Below are positions 43,541 through 51,992 of a stretch of 64,000 nucleotides of DNA, one piece after another. The stretch's first letter is position 1. The number at the start of each line of letters is the position of its first letter. This DNA comes from Paenibacillus_L residui. Its GTDB lineage: Bacteria > Bacillota > Bacilli > Paenibacillales > NBRC-103111. The translations under genes and the position numbers were made by a program. The stretch lies in contig NZ_JBHTIU010000016.1 of the NCBI RefSeq assembly GCF_042677205.1, positions 28,247 to 92,246 on the forward strand, written 5' to 3'. The notes beneath the pieces are model-generated. The model was given only the letters and a program-made list of their open reading frames with translations, did not search any database and had not been told where the DNA came from.

Positions 43541-44608
43541 ATGAGCCATATCCGTATGGGCATCATCGGATGCGGGGGAATGACGGGCTCCCACTTACAG
43601 GGACTAGCTATGATCGGCGATCGGATGACGATCACCTCGGTTTGCGATATCGATCCGGAGAAAGTCCGTCTCGCAGCAGACCTTACCGGAGCCGGGGTGG
43701 CCGTCACCGATTATCGGGAAATACTGCCCTTCGTAGATGCAGTATTGATTGCACTGCCTCACGACCTGCATTATGAGGTAGGAATGGCCTGTCTGGAGGC
43801 GGGCAAGCATGTGCTTATGGAGAAACCAATGTGCAATACCGAGCGGGAATGTCTGACGCTGATCGAGACCGCCGAGCGAAATAAGCTTACGCTGATGACG
43901 GCTTATCCGGTCCGGTTCTGGCCGGTGATCGGCCTAATGAAGCAGTACGTCGATAATAAAACCTACGGCGATGTATTCCAAATGTCCATTTGGACAGAAC
44001 AGTATACCCGATATTCCCCCGGACACTGGGCTCACTCCAAAGTCAGGCTGGGCGGCGGGCAATTTTTCAGCCACGGGTGCCACTACATCGACCTTCTGCT
44101 GTGGTTTCTCGGCCAGCCGATCAGAGGGGCGCATATCGGAACTCGCAAAGGCACCCCCTGGCTCGAAGGAGAAGGGACGAGCAATGTCGTCCTGGAATTT
44201 GAAAGCGGCACACTGGGCTATCACTTTGGCACCTGGGGGGCACGAGGCACCAGGCTTGGCTATAGCATTCACATCCATTGCACCGAAGGAATGCTCGAAT
44301 ACGATTCGGCGACAAGAAAGCTAATTCTGCACTCACAAATCCATCCGGAAAAGGCGAATCTGGATACCTCCTCACACTCCCAAGTATTATACGAGCAGAA
44401 AGATACGGGGAAATTGACCCAGTACGAAATAATTCATTTTCTGGACTGTATCCATAACAGCCGTCAGCCCCTTACCGACGGCACCTCCAGTCTTCAGGGA
44501 TTGCGCGTAATCTGGCGCTTATACGAAGCCGAGCAGAACGGAACGATTGCCGATTTACGCGGACTCGGATTGAATGATGACTGGAAAGCATTCCCCAAAG
44601 CAACCTAA
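43541..44608 (+). CDS. Gfo/Idh/MocA family oxidoreductase
   Basis: A 355-residue NAD(P)-dependent dehydrogenase. RMGIIGCGGMTGSHLQGLAM is the Rossmann loop; GKHVLMEKPMCNTERECL contains the EKP motif with the catalytic Lys; GGGQFFSHGCHYIDLLLWFL holds the catalytic Asp/His pair. Sugar or inositol derivatives are the usual substrates. GGAGG precedes the ATG. It stands alone, divergent from an AraC regulator, the second such pair in the window. Confidence 0.9.
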   Translation: MSHIRMGIIGCGGMTGSHLQGLAMIGDRMTITSVCDIDPEKVRLAADLTGAGVAVTDYREILPFVDAVLIALPHDLHYEVGMACLEAGKHVLMEKPMCNTERECLTLIETAERNKLTLMTAYPVRFWPVIGLMKQYVDNKTYGDVFQMSIWTEQYTRYSPGHWAHSKVRLGGGQFFSHGCHYIDLLLWFLGQPIRGAHIGTRKGTPWLEGEGTSNVVLEFESGTLGYHFGTWGARGTRLGYSIHIHCTEGMLEYDSATRKLILHSQIHPEKANLDTSSHSQVLYEQKDTGKLTQYEIIHFLDCIHNSRQPLTDGTSSLQGLRVIWRLYEAEQNGTIADLRGLGLNDDWKAFPKAT

Positions 44609-44640
44609 CGTAAAGACACCCCCGTATAAGCGATAGACAA

Positions 44641-44668
44641 GAGGCGGCCCGCTCCGCCTCATTTTTTC
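44641..44668 (+). terminator. Intrinsic terminator after the oxidoreductase
   Basis: GAGGCGG-CCCGCT-CCGCCTC stem followed by ATTTTTT. Confidence 0.85.
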
Positions 44669-44670
44669 GG

Positions 44671-44700
44671 TTGTTTTAAGGCACGCCTATCCATTATAAT
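44671..44700 (+). promoter_or_regulatory. SigA promoter before the small ORF and MFS gene
   Basis: TTGTTT (44671-44676), 18-nt spacer and TATAAT (44695-44700), just after the upstream terminator. A second TATAAT occurs near 44750 and a third at 44781, so there may be more than one start site. Confidence 0.55.
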
Positions 44701-44706
44701 ATAGCT

Positions 44707-44725
44707 CTGATCATGACAAGATCAG
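44707..44725. promoter_or_regulatory. Operator candidate CTGATC-N7-GATCAG
   Basis: A perfect 6-bp inverted repeat with a 7-nt gap sits 6 nt downstream of the -10, where a repressor would block transcription of the following genes. Confidence 0.45.
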
Positions 44726-44786
44726 CATTGGTTAAATCTATTTATAATGATTTTTTCCATCGAAAGGGGGCCTGTATGCTGGTATA

Positions 44787-45047
44787 ATGAATTATTGTCC
44801 ATCGATGTCCAATAACGAAAGCTGTGGAAACCATCGTCACCCGATCATCCTCCCATCGGATTACGGAGAATTCATCCAGGAACCTTATTCCCGTCGAATT
44901 TCTTCCTATGAACCGGAGAGCCTAGCCGCAATTCATTGGTCCAGGGTCGCCCTTTTCCATGCCAGACAGGTTCTTCGCCATCCGAACGTCGAGCCCAAGT
45001 TGCTGAAAGTTAAATTTATAGAAGATAGAAGATACACAGAAAGATAA
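44787..45047 (+). CDS. Small hypothetical protein upstream of the MFS gene
   Basis: An 86-residue ORF that I do not recognise. It opens with a Cys/Ser/Asn/His-rich stretch, then ILPSDYGEFIQEPYSRRISS and an Arg/His-rich helix HWSRVALFHARQVLRHPNVE, ending with many charged residues. There is no signal peptide or membrane segment. The ribosome binding site is far (AAAGGGGG, 14 nt from the ATG) and a TATAAT overlaps the start, so the true start may differ or the ORF may be untranslated. It lies 35 nt upstream of the MFS gene on the same strand. Confidence 0.4.
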   Translation: MNYCPSMSNNESCGNHRHPIILPSDYGEFIQEPYSRRISSYEPESLAAIHWSRVALFHARQVLRHPNVEPKLLKVKFIEDRRYTER

Positions 45048-45082
45048 TATACGGATAGATAATTATAGAGGAGAGACCTTAC

Positions 45083-46294
45083 GTGAGTTCTTCAAAAAAG
45101 AATACAACCGCATTAATTATTCTGATGATCAACATGTTCATTGCCATGCTTGGGATCGGGCTTGTTATTCCTATATTGCCGAAATTCATGCTTGAATTCG
45201 GCGCCAGCGGTAAAGCGCTGGGCTTCCTGGTCGCAGCCTTCGGATTGACGCAATTTCTGTTCTCTCCCATAGCCGGAGAATGGTCCGATAAATACGGCCG
45301 TAAGATAATGATAGTCGGCGGGCTGACTGCCTTTACCCTGTCCCAGCTTATTTTTGCCATGGGCACGGAGATGTGGATGCTTTACGTGTCGAGGTTGCTG
45401 GGCGGCTTGAGCGCCGCTGCCATGATCCCTCCGATGATGGCATATGTAGCGGATATTACAACGGAGGAGAAGAGGGGCAAGGGACTGGGCATGCTGGGTG
45501 CCGCGATGTCTCTCGGCTTTGTCATCGGTCCCGGCATCGGAGGATTCCTGGCAGAATATGGAGTCCGGGTACCGTTCTACGTCTCGGCGGCTGTTGCCGG
45601 AGTGGCGATGCTGATTTCCATCATAATGCTTCCCGAAACGCTATCCCGCGATAAGCAGCTCGAAGCCCGCAGCACCAAGACCAAGAGAGAGAACATCCTC
45701 AAGCAATTCGCCATGTCTTTTAAAGCGCCCTACCTGGTGCTTCTGATCCTGGTCTTCGCCCTGACCTTCGGCTTGGCCAACTTTGAGGCGATCTTCGGGC
45801 TATATGTTGATATCAAGTACGGGTTTACTCCCAAAGATATTTCCATCCTCATTACGATCGGAGCTTTGGTCGGGGTCATTATCCAGGCGATTTTCATAGA
45901 CCGGCTGATTACCCGTTATGGGGAAAGAAAGCTGATCAATATGAGCTTCCTGATTTCGGCGGTCGCCCTGCTGCTTATGCTGTTATCAGGCAACTTCTGG
46001 TACGTTCTGCTCATTACGATTCTGTTCTTCACGTTTACGTCGATTCTTAGACCCGCCATCAATACGCTGCTGTCGAAGATGGCCGGCAATGAGCAGGGCT
46101 TCGTTGCCGGGATGAACAATGCTTATATGAGTCTTGGCAATATTATCGGCCCGTCTCTGGCCGGGATATTATTCGATAAGCATACAGATATCCCGTACTC
46201 TTTCGGCGCCGTCATACTGCTGCTCAGCCTGGTGCTGTCGGTGGCCTGGAACCGCCGCACGGCAAGCGGACGGCGATCATCCGCTCAGGCCTAA
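45083..46294 (+). CDS. MFS transporter, drug/H+ antiporter-1 type
   Basis: A 403-residue transporter with 12 predicted helices. NMFIAMLGIGLVIPILPKFM is the first helix of DHA1-type efflux proteins such as TetA, Bmr and NorA; GEWSDKYGRKIMIVGG is the loop 2-3 motif and LGAAMSLGFVIGPGIGGFLA the antiporter motif C. It likely exports a drug or metabolite; the substrate is not predictable. The start is GTG at 45083 with GAGGAGAGA before it. An operator-like dyad lies upstream at 44707. Confidence 0.9.
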   Translation: MSSSKKNTTALIILMINMFIAMLGIGLVIPILPKFMLEFGASGKALGFLVAAFGLTQFLFSPIAGEWSDKYGRKIMIVGGLTAFTLSQLIFAMGTEMWMLYVSRLLGGLSAAAMIPPMMAYVADITTEEKRGKGLGMLGAAMSLGFVIGPGIGGFLAEYGVRVPFYVSAAVAGVAMLISIIMLPETLSRDKQLEARSTKTKRENILKQFAMSFKAPYLVLLILVFALTFGLANFEAIFGLYVDIKYGFTPKDISILITIGALVGVIIQAIFIDRLITRYGERKLINMSFLISAVALLLMLLSGNFWYVLLITILFFTFTSILRPAINTLLSKMAGNEQGFVAGMNNAYMSLGNIIGPSLAGILFDKHTDIPYSFGAVILLLSLVLSVAWNRRTASGRRSSAQA

Positions 46295-46363
46295 AACCGC
46301 ATCGAACCGTAGGCGACTGACCTGTCGAGGCTTGCAGTGTACAGAACCGCTTCCCTAAAAATA

Positions 46364-46390
46364 AGCGTCTCCCGATCATCGGGAGACGCT
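46364..46390. terminator. Bidirectional intrinsic terminator
   Basis: AGCGTCTCCCGAT / CGGGAGACGCT stem; T-rich on both sides (TTATATTT plus, TTATTTTTAG minus). It serves the MFS gene and the LCP gene, which converge here. The remaining stretch 46391-46545 shows nothing. Confidence 0.85.
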
Positions 46391-46545
46391 TTATATTTCG
46401 AAAGCTTACCGCTTTCGCTTAGATGCATTTCTACTTCTATTTCACCGCATCCGGCGCTTCCGGCGCGAAAAAGATGCACTTTAGTCTGGAAGCGGGCGCC
46501 AACGGCACTGTAACGTTGACGGCTCCCCTTGCAAGCGCTCAGCCT

Positions 46546-47553
46546 CTATCGTGGATTTGGAGCCAATGGCTCCTCAGTATGGCCCGGGCCCACTTCATCC
46601 GCTTGGAACAGCCCCTCTATAAAGGCCCTCAGCCGTTTCTGATCGACCGTAAGGACCGCGGCCCCGTTAATCGTTTCTTCCCTGAGCAGGTCCATAGGCG
46701 GAATTTGCTCCGTCACCATGGAGTTGGCCTTGATTTTATACCCCAGAACCGCCAGCTTGATCATACTGCTTAAATCCATATTGGTTTCAATATAAGGGGC
46801 GATTTTATTCAAGATGTTCGGGACATTTACCAAGGTCGAGGTGGACTGCATTTTATCCGCAACGGCCTTCAGAAACTTGCGCTGGCGCTCGGTCCGTGCA
46901 TAATCCGACAATGCATCCTTACGGAATCTGACGTACTGCAGAGCTTTATTTCCGTCCAGGTGCTGCATTCCCTCTTTTAGATCGATCTGATACTCCTGCT
47001 TATCCGCCGTATCGGTATATTTCATATCCTTCTCGACATAAAGATCCACTCCCCCGATCGCATCGACCAAGGCTATAAAGCTGTCCAGTTCAACATAAAA
47101 ATAGTAATGAATCGGAAGTCCCATCAGATTTCCGACCACCTTCATAGTCAGTTCGGGGCCTCCATAGGCAAATGCGGAATTAATTCTGCTATGGCCGTGC
47201 CCGGGAATTTCTACATAGGTATCCCGTAAGATGGAAAACAAATGAGCTTTCTTGGAAACCGGATCGATAGACAGGACCATAATCGTGTCCGACCGCCCAT
47301 GATCGCCTTCTTCTCTGCCATCTGCTCCAAGCAGCAAAATGTTGACCCTCTCTTTCCCCTCCCATTCCGGGATGACTTCCTTGTCTACCTGCTCTTTCCC
47401 TCCGTTGTCTTGTTTAACTTCGGAGTACCCCATTTCCTTTGCTCCTTTTTGAATTTGCATGCCGAAGGTAATAATAGAGTAACCGTAATAACCGGCAATC
47501 AGCAGGATCGGAACAAAGAGGGATACGATGATCCACTTGATTTTCTTAGCCAT
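46546..47553 (-). CDS. LytR-CpsA-Psr (LCP) family wall polymer ligase
   Basis: A 335-residue membrane-anchored enzyme. One helix near the N-terminus (WIIVSLFVPILLIAGYYGYS) is followed by the LCP domain. NILLLGADGREEGDHGRSDT and MVLSIDPVSKKAHLFSILRD hold conserved Asp and Arg residues; GHSRINSAFAYGG and LQYVRFRKDALSDYARTERQ (with the RxxxxDxxRxxRQ pattern) bind the lipid pyrophosphate. LCP proteins attach teichoic acids or polysaccharides to peptidoglycan outside the cell. GAGAGGAAAA lies before the ATG, and a good promoter is at 47728. Confidence 0.92.
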   Translation of the reverse strand: MAKKIKWIIVSLFVPILLIAGYYGYSIITFGMQIQKGAKEMGYSEVKQDNGGKEQVDKEVIPEWEGKERVNILLLGADGREEGDHGRSDTIMVLSIDPVSKKAHLFSILRDTYVEIPGHGHSRINSAFAYGGPELTMKVVGNLMGLPIHYYFYVELDSFIALVDAIGGVDLYVEKDMKYTDTADKQEYQIDLKEGMQHLDGNKALQYVRFRKDALSDYARTERQRKFLKAVADKMQSTSTLVNVPNILNKIAPYIETNMDLSSMIKLAVLGYKIKANSMVTEQIPPMDLLREETINGAAVLTVDQKRLRAFIEGLFQADEVGPGHTEEPLAPNPR

Positions 47554-47727
47554 GATGTTTTCCTCTCATTCATTTAATGGGTTCGCTTCATTATTCTAAC
47601 TTTCTACCACCGATAGCACTGCAAAAGTGTCTGACAGTCACCGGGAGAGAAGTTCGTGAAGCCAATCACCTGATAGCCTCTCTCTTGTAAAATAAATTCT
47701 CCCCGAATCTATGAAAATTTACATTTT

Positions 47728-47757
47728 ATTCTATCGAATCTAGCTTTACAAAGTCAA
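47728..47757 (-). promoter_or_regulatory. SigA promoter of the LCP gene
   Basis: On the minus strand TTGACT (47752-47757), 18-nt spacer, TAGAAT (47728-47733). The leader is ~165 nt. Besides this and the hairpin at 47855, the 370-nt gap 47554-47923 holds only a weak GAGAGA/TCTCTC repeat in the leader. Confidence 0.7.
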
Positions 47758-47854
47758 ACCGTGACGAAAAAACACTAACCCAACCTATGAAAGGAGTATT
47801 CTATTTTTCCCATCATTAACATATTTGCCATAGGGAAAGTTTAAAATCAAATCA

Positions 47855-47890
47855 ACGGCCCACTGAACTTGAATCCTTTCAATGGGCCGT
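47855..47890 (-). terminator. Intrinsic terminator after the propeller gene
   Basis: ACGGCCCA/TGGGCCGT stem with a 20-nt loop, then TTGATTTGATTTT on the minus strand. Confidence 0.7.
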
Positions 47891-47923
47891 ATCGTTAGCT
47901 TGCGCAATTATGATCCGGCGGCC

Positions 47924-49798
47924 TCAAGCCTGCCGTAAATACTGATAAAGCTCCGTATTGCGTGCGAAATACAAATTCCCGTTCTGATCACCGGCGAACA
48001 AGAAGGCCTCGTCGTCCAGAATGTTAAGTTTGCCTGAGCTCAATTCATATTGGAACAGCCTTCCCAAAGTAGTGCCGTACAAGGAGTGGTCGGAATGATA
48101 TTGCAGATAGCCCCCCCTCCAGTAATGGGGCACCTCTTTCCAGTCGAAAGGAAATAGCGGGACCGTCTCGAGCACCTCCTTGCGCTCAGGGTCAAACCGG
48201 AACAAAGTACCGGCCGTTAATCCCCATAAGAAACCGTCACTGTCGAACGCCAGAGCGGATATCGCCTTCTCTCCGGGAACCGGTACGCCTTCCCAGACCT
48301 TCGTCCTCGTTGCCGTATCCCACATGAGAAGGACGGCCTCCGATTTCTCCGGTACAACCCCCAGTCCCCCCCATACGGTACCCCCGGCGAAGATGGTTCC
48401 ATCATGGTAAGCCAGTGAAATGATGCTTTGCTTATCGATAATATTGCGGTAGACCTCGTGGCGGTCCTCCTGCGGGCGATATAAGGTTAATGCTCCGCCC
48501 AGCCTCCCGTAACTGGATACGGTTCCGATCGCCAATTCCTCCCCTGCAGCGGCGAAAGCAAAGGGCCGGTCCTGCTCATCCCCCTGCAGCGAGAACAGAG
48601 GCTTCGGATTAACCCCATAATCCCAGGGCTCTTCAGGATCATAGCAGAACAGAATCGCCTTCGGATAGACCCCCATGTACAGCTTGCCGTCGAATGCGAG
48701 CATGTTCTCAATCTGACCGATTCCTTGGAACGACGCCAGCTTATCGGCTGCCGGATCATAGCTTGCAAATCCGCCGGCGAAATATCCTCCGATGCAAATT
48801 CGGCCATCCGGTCCGCAGGTCAACGATTGCAGGGTAATCGGGCGTCCGGTTAATTCCGGCCGCATCGTTATGTATCGGTCCGTAGCCGGATGATAAATCC
48901 AGTAGCTTCCGTCGCGGTTGACGCTGACCAGGCTCTTCCCCGGGAATTCCGGGCTCTTCCATTCCAGCCATCCATAGTCGGAAGCCGGCTGCGGCATGGC
49001 CAGGGATGTCGGGGCCAATGCCGACGTCTGCGGATCATAGGAGTGCAGAACGTCGTCTTTAACAAAGTACACCAGCCCTTCCTCGCTGGGCGGCGAGACA
49101 GACAAGCCCGATACCCCTTCCACTTCATCGCCCCATTCTCCGGTTTCCAGATCATAACTGAGAAGCACATTGGAAGGAGTGATGCGGATCAATAGCTTCG
49201 GATAGGCAATGTCGAGATCATAAACCAGCTGTTCCTCCTGCCACTTGGCCGGAAGTGTAATCTCCCTCGTAACCCCCGTCTGCGTATCCAATTCTATCAA
49301 ATGCGGCTTCTTCGTACCGACTCCAATATACAGCTTGTCATTCAACGCCTTCATGCAGCGCGTATACTGCTCTCCTTCGACGATCTGCCCATAATCCCGG
49401 AAGCCGCCTACCGCCGGATCGTATTGGTACACCTTTCCTCCGGGATAGCATCCGCCGTACACCCTGCCTTGACTGTCTGCGGCGAGACGCCATGTATAAT
49501 GCTCCCCTGGAATCGCATTGCCCAGATTGACCGCCCCTTGCTCCGGCGTATACCGGTACAAATTGCCGTCCCCTCCGATATATACACCGGAATCGACCGC
49601 TACGACGCCCCAGCAATGCTTCGCCCCTTCCAGCAAATAACGGCCCAAGCATTCCGCCGTATGAGGATCGATGACAAATAATACGCAGGGCTCCCCTGAG
49701 GAAACGGCATAGATCCGGTCTTCCCCGCCCTCTTGTCCGTAAGCGGCCGTCCAAATATGTACGCCTTGGATCGGTTCCCCTATTTTACGAATGCTCAT
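47924..49798 (-). CDS. Large cytoplasmic beta-propeller protein
   Basis: A 624-residue protein without signal peptide or membrane helix. It is made of about twelve repeats with the pattern (aromatic)-x-(aromatic)-D-P/T followed by G, for example YQYDPAVGGF, LSYDLETGEW, HSYDPQTSAL, ASYDPAADKL and FRFDPERKEV. These are the edge strands of propeller blades, enough for two six- or seven-bladed domains. GIGTVSSYGRL and GGTVWGGLG-type glycine strands fill the rest. It carries no catalytic motif I recognise; binding or sugar/polysaccharide processing are both possible. AGGAGC lies before the ATG at 49798. Confidence 0.65.
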   Translation of the reverse strand: MSIRKIGEPIQGVHIWTAAYGQEGGEDRIYAVSSGEPCVLFVIDPHTAECLGRYLLEGAKHCWGVVAVDSGVYIGGDGNLYRYTPEQGAVNLGNAIPGEHYTWRLAADSQGRVYGGCYPGGKVYQYDPAVGGFRDYGQIVEGEQYTRCMKALNDKLYIGVGTKKPHLIELDTQTGVTREITLPAKWQEEQLVYDLDIAYPKLLIRITPSNVLLSYDLETGEWGDEVEGVSGLSVSPPSEEGLVYFVKDDVLHSYDPQTSALAPTSLAMPQPASDYGWLEWKSPEFPGKSLVSVNRDGSYWIYHPATDRYITMRPELTGRPITLQSLTCGPDGRICIGGYFAGGFASYDPAADKLASFQGIGQIENMLAFDGKLYMGVYPKAILFCYDPEEPWDYGVNPKPLFSLQGDEQDRPFAFAAAGEELAIGTVSSYGRLGGALTLYRPQEDRHEVYRNIIDKQSIISLAYHDGTIFAGGTVWGGLGVVPEKSEAVLLMWDTATRTKVWEGVPVPGEKAISALAFDSDGFLWGLTAGTLFRFDPERKEVLETVPLFPFDWKEVPHYWRGGYLQYHSDHSLYGTTLGRLFQYELSSGKLNILDDEAFLFAGDQNGNLYFARNTELYQYLRQA

Positions 49799-50058
49799 AG
49801 ATTCAGCTCCTATCCCCACAATTCATCCGGTCCTTTCCGACCTACTCTTTTCCCTTATCCTAATATATCGCGTTATCTATTGTACCATGATCTGCCAGCC
49901 TGCGGCCTTCATTTGCAGAAATAAGTTTGGCGAGCTGCAATCTTAATCGATGTGTCGGACAAATTTCTGCACCTTAAGTCTCATTTTATTGATGCTTCGG
50001 AACTAAAAAGATGCCATAATCTGGTAAACTACTTACTATCAAGGAGAGAAGACCGCCC

Positions 50059-50997
50059 ATGAGAAAGAGTTTGATCGCACTAATGATGGCTTTCCTGCTG
50101 CTCCTGCCCGGCTATGCTTCGGCCGCGGAGCCCGAGAAAATTGAGGTTGGATTCAACCAAATCCAGGTCAAGGTGAACGGGGTCACCTCTGTCAGCAACA
50201 ACTTGCTGTATGAGGGCACGACTTATGTTCCGGTTCGAAATCTGGCCGAGATGCTGGGCTGGGACGTCATCTATTATGACAAAACTAGAACCGCTTATAT
50301 TGGAATGCTTCCGGCCGGAGAAGTACCGGATGAAGTCATTGATGCCGCAGAAGCGCAGGCGGCCGCCGCCTCCGAAGAAGAGGTCGTGCTGGAGGACAAG
50401 AGATTTGACACGATCGAAGCCGTATTCAATGATATTGCCATCCAGGTTCATGGAATTCCGGTAGAAACGAGCAACATTCTGTACAATGGGACGACCTATG
50501 CCCCCATCAGAGCTGTGGCCGAAATTATGGAGATGGACGTTCATTTTTACGGGCCAACCTCTACTGCGTATATCGGCACTGTACCCCAAGGCGAAGTTCC
50601 GTTCGAGACCTATAAGGAGTGGTATCCGGATGCGAAGCGTCCCCTGTCCCACGAACCGGCTACCGGCGAGATGGAAGGCTGGCAATTGCTAAAGGGCCAT
50701 GAATATGAGGACCTTGTAGAAATCTACTACAGAATTAACGGCACTATTCTCTATACGCAAATGCATGAAATCAGAGAGGTTGACCTGAACCAGGTCGTGG
50801 AATGGGTCGATGATTCCGGAAACAAGAGGTACAATACCGTTGGCGACCTCTATGACCTGTTCGGAAGCTTCAGCCGATACAGCAGCGACTGGTTTTATGA
50901 AAAATTCGGTGATCTGTACATGGATTGGTTCTTTATCGGAACGATCCGGGCCGAAGATATCGTTGAGGATTACGTGACGGAGACCGGGCAGCAATAG
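50059..50997 (+). CDS. Secreted copper amine oxidase N-terminal (stalk) domain protein
   Basis: A 312-residue exported protein with signal peptide MRKSLIALMMAFLLLLPGYA. Two stalk/Cu-amine-oxidase-N domains follow, recognisable by IQVKVNGVTSVSNNLLYEGT, then YVPVRNLAEMLGWDVIYYD, and by the second copy (IAIQVHGIPVETSNILYNGT, then YAPIRAVAEIMEMDVHFYG). The last 110 residues are unassigned. In Paenibacillus and Bacillus such domains mediate wall or protein contacts in surface proteins. AAGGAGAG lies before the ATG. Confidence 0.85.
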   Translation: MRKSLIALMMAFLLLLPGYASAAEPEKIEVGFNQIQVKVNGVTSVSNNLLYEGTTYVPVRNLAEMLGWDVIYYDKTRTAYIGMLPAGEVPDEVIDAAEAQAAAASEEEVVLEDKRFDTIEAVFNDIAIQVHGIPVETSNILYNGTTYAPIRAVAEIMEMDVHFYGPTSTAYIGTVPQGEVPFETYKEWYPDAKRPLSHEPATGEMEGWQLLKGHEYEDLVEIYYRINGTILYTQMHEIREVDLNQVVEWVDDSGNKRYNTVGDLYDLFGSFSRYSSDWFYEKFGDLYMDWFFIGTIRAEDIVEDYVTETGQQ

Positions 50998-51051
50998 ACG
51001 GTGCTGCCCCGGAATTGTTTGCATAAGACGGGAACATCCCAACAATGAAGT

Positions 51052-51100
51052 AAAAAGGACCTCAAATCCCACTATGGAGTGGGAACGGGTCCTTTTTTTT
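51052..51100 (+). terminator. Intrinsic terminator after the stalk-domain gene
   Basis: AAAAAGGACC pairs with GGTCCTTTTTTTT, enclosing a CCCACTATGGAGTGGG hairpin. Confidence 0.9.
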
Positions 51101-51306
51101 GCAGCCCAAATTAACTCTCTAGGCGGGATTTGGAAAATCGTAATTCGATTTATGAGACAACCCCAAGACTTGACGCAGTTTTACAGACAAATTCGACACA
51201 ATGGGCCGCATATTCCTTCGAGGAAAAATATAGAAGCCCCGGCCGACCAATGGGATAATCAGGTCCGAATTGTATTTTTTCAGCTTGATGTAGGAGTGGC
51301 GTTTAG

Positions 51307-51915
51307 CTAAATCAAGGATGAATCATATAAGTAGGAAATCACCAATTCAACCGATTCTTCCACCGATTTCCGGGAGCTGTCAATGACGATGTCCGGTGCC
51401 AAAGGCTCCTCGTAGGGGGAGGAGATTCCGGTAAATTCGGAAATTTCCCCGTTTCTTGCTTTTTGATACAGCCCTTTGGGATCGCGCCGTTCACATTCCT
51501 CCAACGGGCACTTGACGTAGATCTCGATAAATTCTCCCGGCTCAAGCAGCCCGCGCGCCAGATTCCGGTCCTCGCGATAAGGAGAAATGAAGGCCGTCAG
51601 CGTAATGATTCCGGCATCGACGAACAGTTTGGCGACTTCGCCAATTCTGCGAATGTTCTCCCTGCGGTCTTCGGCGCTGAAGCCGAGACCTTTGCTTAAG
51701 CCATGGCGGATGTTGTCCCCGTCCAGCACGTAGGAGCGCTTTTCCAATTCATGCAGCTTGGTTTGCACCGCATTGGCCAGCGTAGATTTGCCTGAACCGG
51801 ACAAGCCGGTAAACCATAACACGCAGCTTTTGTGCCGGTTCAAGCGATGCCGATCGGGTTTGGTAACAGATGCCGCATGCCAGACAATATTTTCCGCGGC
51901 CGATGAATTCGACAT
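51307..51915 (-). CDS. cysC: Adenylyl-sulfate kinase
   Basis: A 202-residue kinase that phosphorylates APS to PAPS in the cytoplasm. The P-loop is GLSGSGKST; LDGDNIRHGLSKGLGFSAED carries the conserved APS-binding segment; FISPYREDRNLAR and IYVKCPLEECERRDPKGLY are CysC hallmarks. GGAGG lies 8 nt before the ATG at 51915; the ATG five codons upstream overlaps its own site. It is the last gene of the sulfur operon, 77 nt after sat. Confidence 0.93.
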   Translation of the reverse strand: MSNSSAAENIVWHAASVTKPDRHRLNRHKSCVLWFTGLSGSGKSTLANAVQTKLHELEKRSYVLDGDNIRHGLSKGLGFSAEDRRENIRRIGEVAKLFVDAGIITLTAFISPYREDRNLARGLLEPGEFIEIYVKCPLEECERRDPKGLYQKARNGEISEFTGISSPYEEPLAPDIVIDSSRKSVEESVELVISYLYDSSLI

Positions 51916-51992
51916 GCTCCATTCCTCCATCCTTTTCTATTTCTGCGTCAAGCTCTAGAATCAGTCAGCCCTTGCAACCTCTTCACATCTCT

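Noticed and set aside
46423..46773. Plus-strand ORF of 116 codons opening with a hydrophobic stretch
   Set aside because: It overlaps the 3' end of the LCP gene in antisense and has no ribosome binding site.
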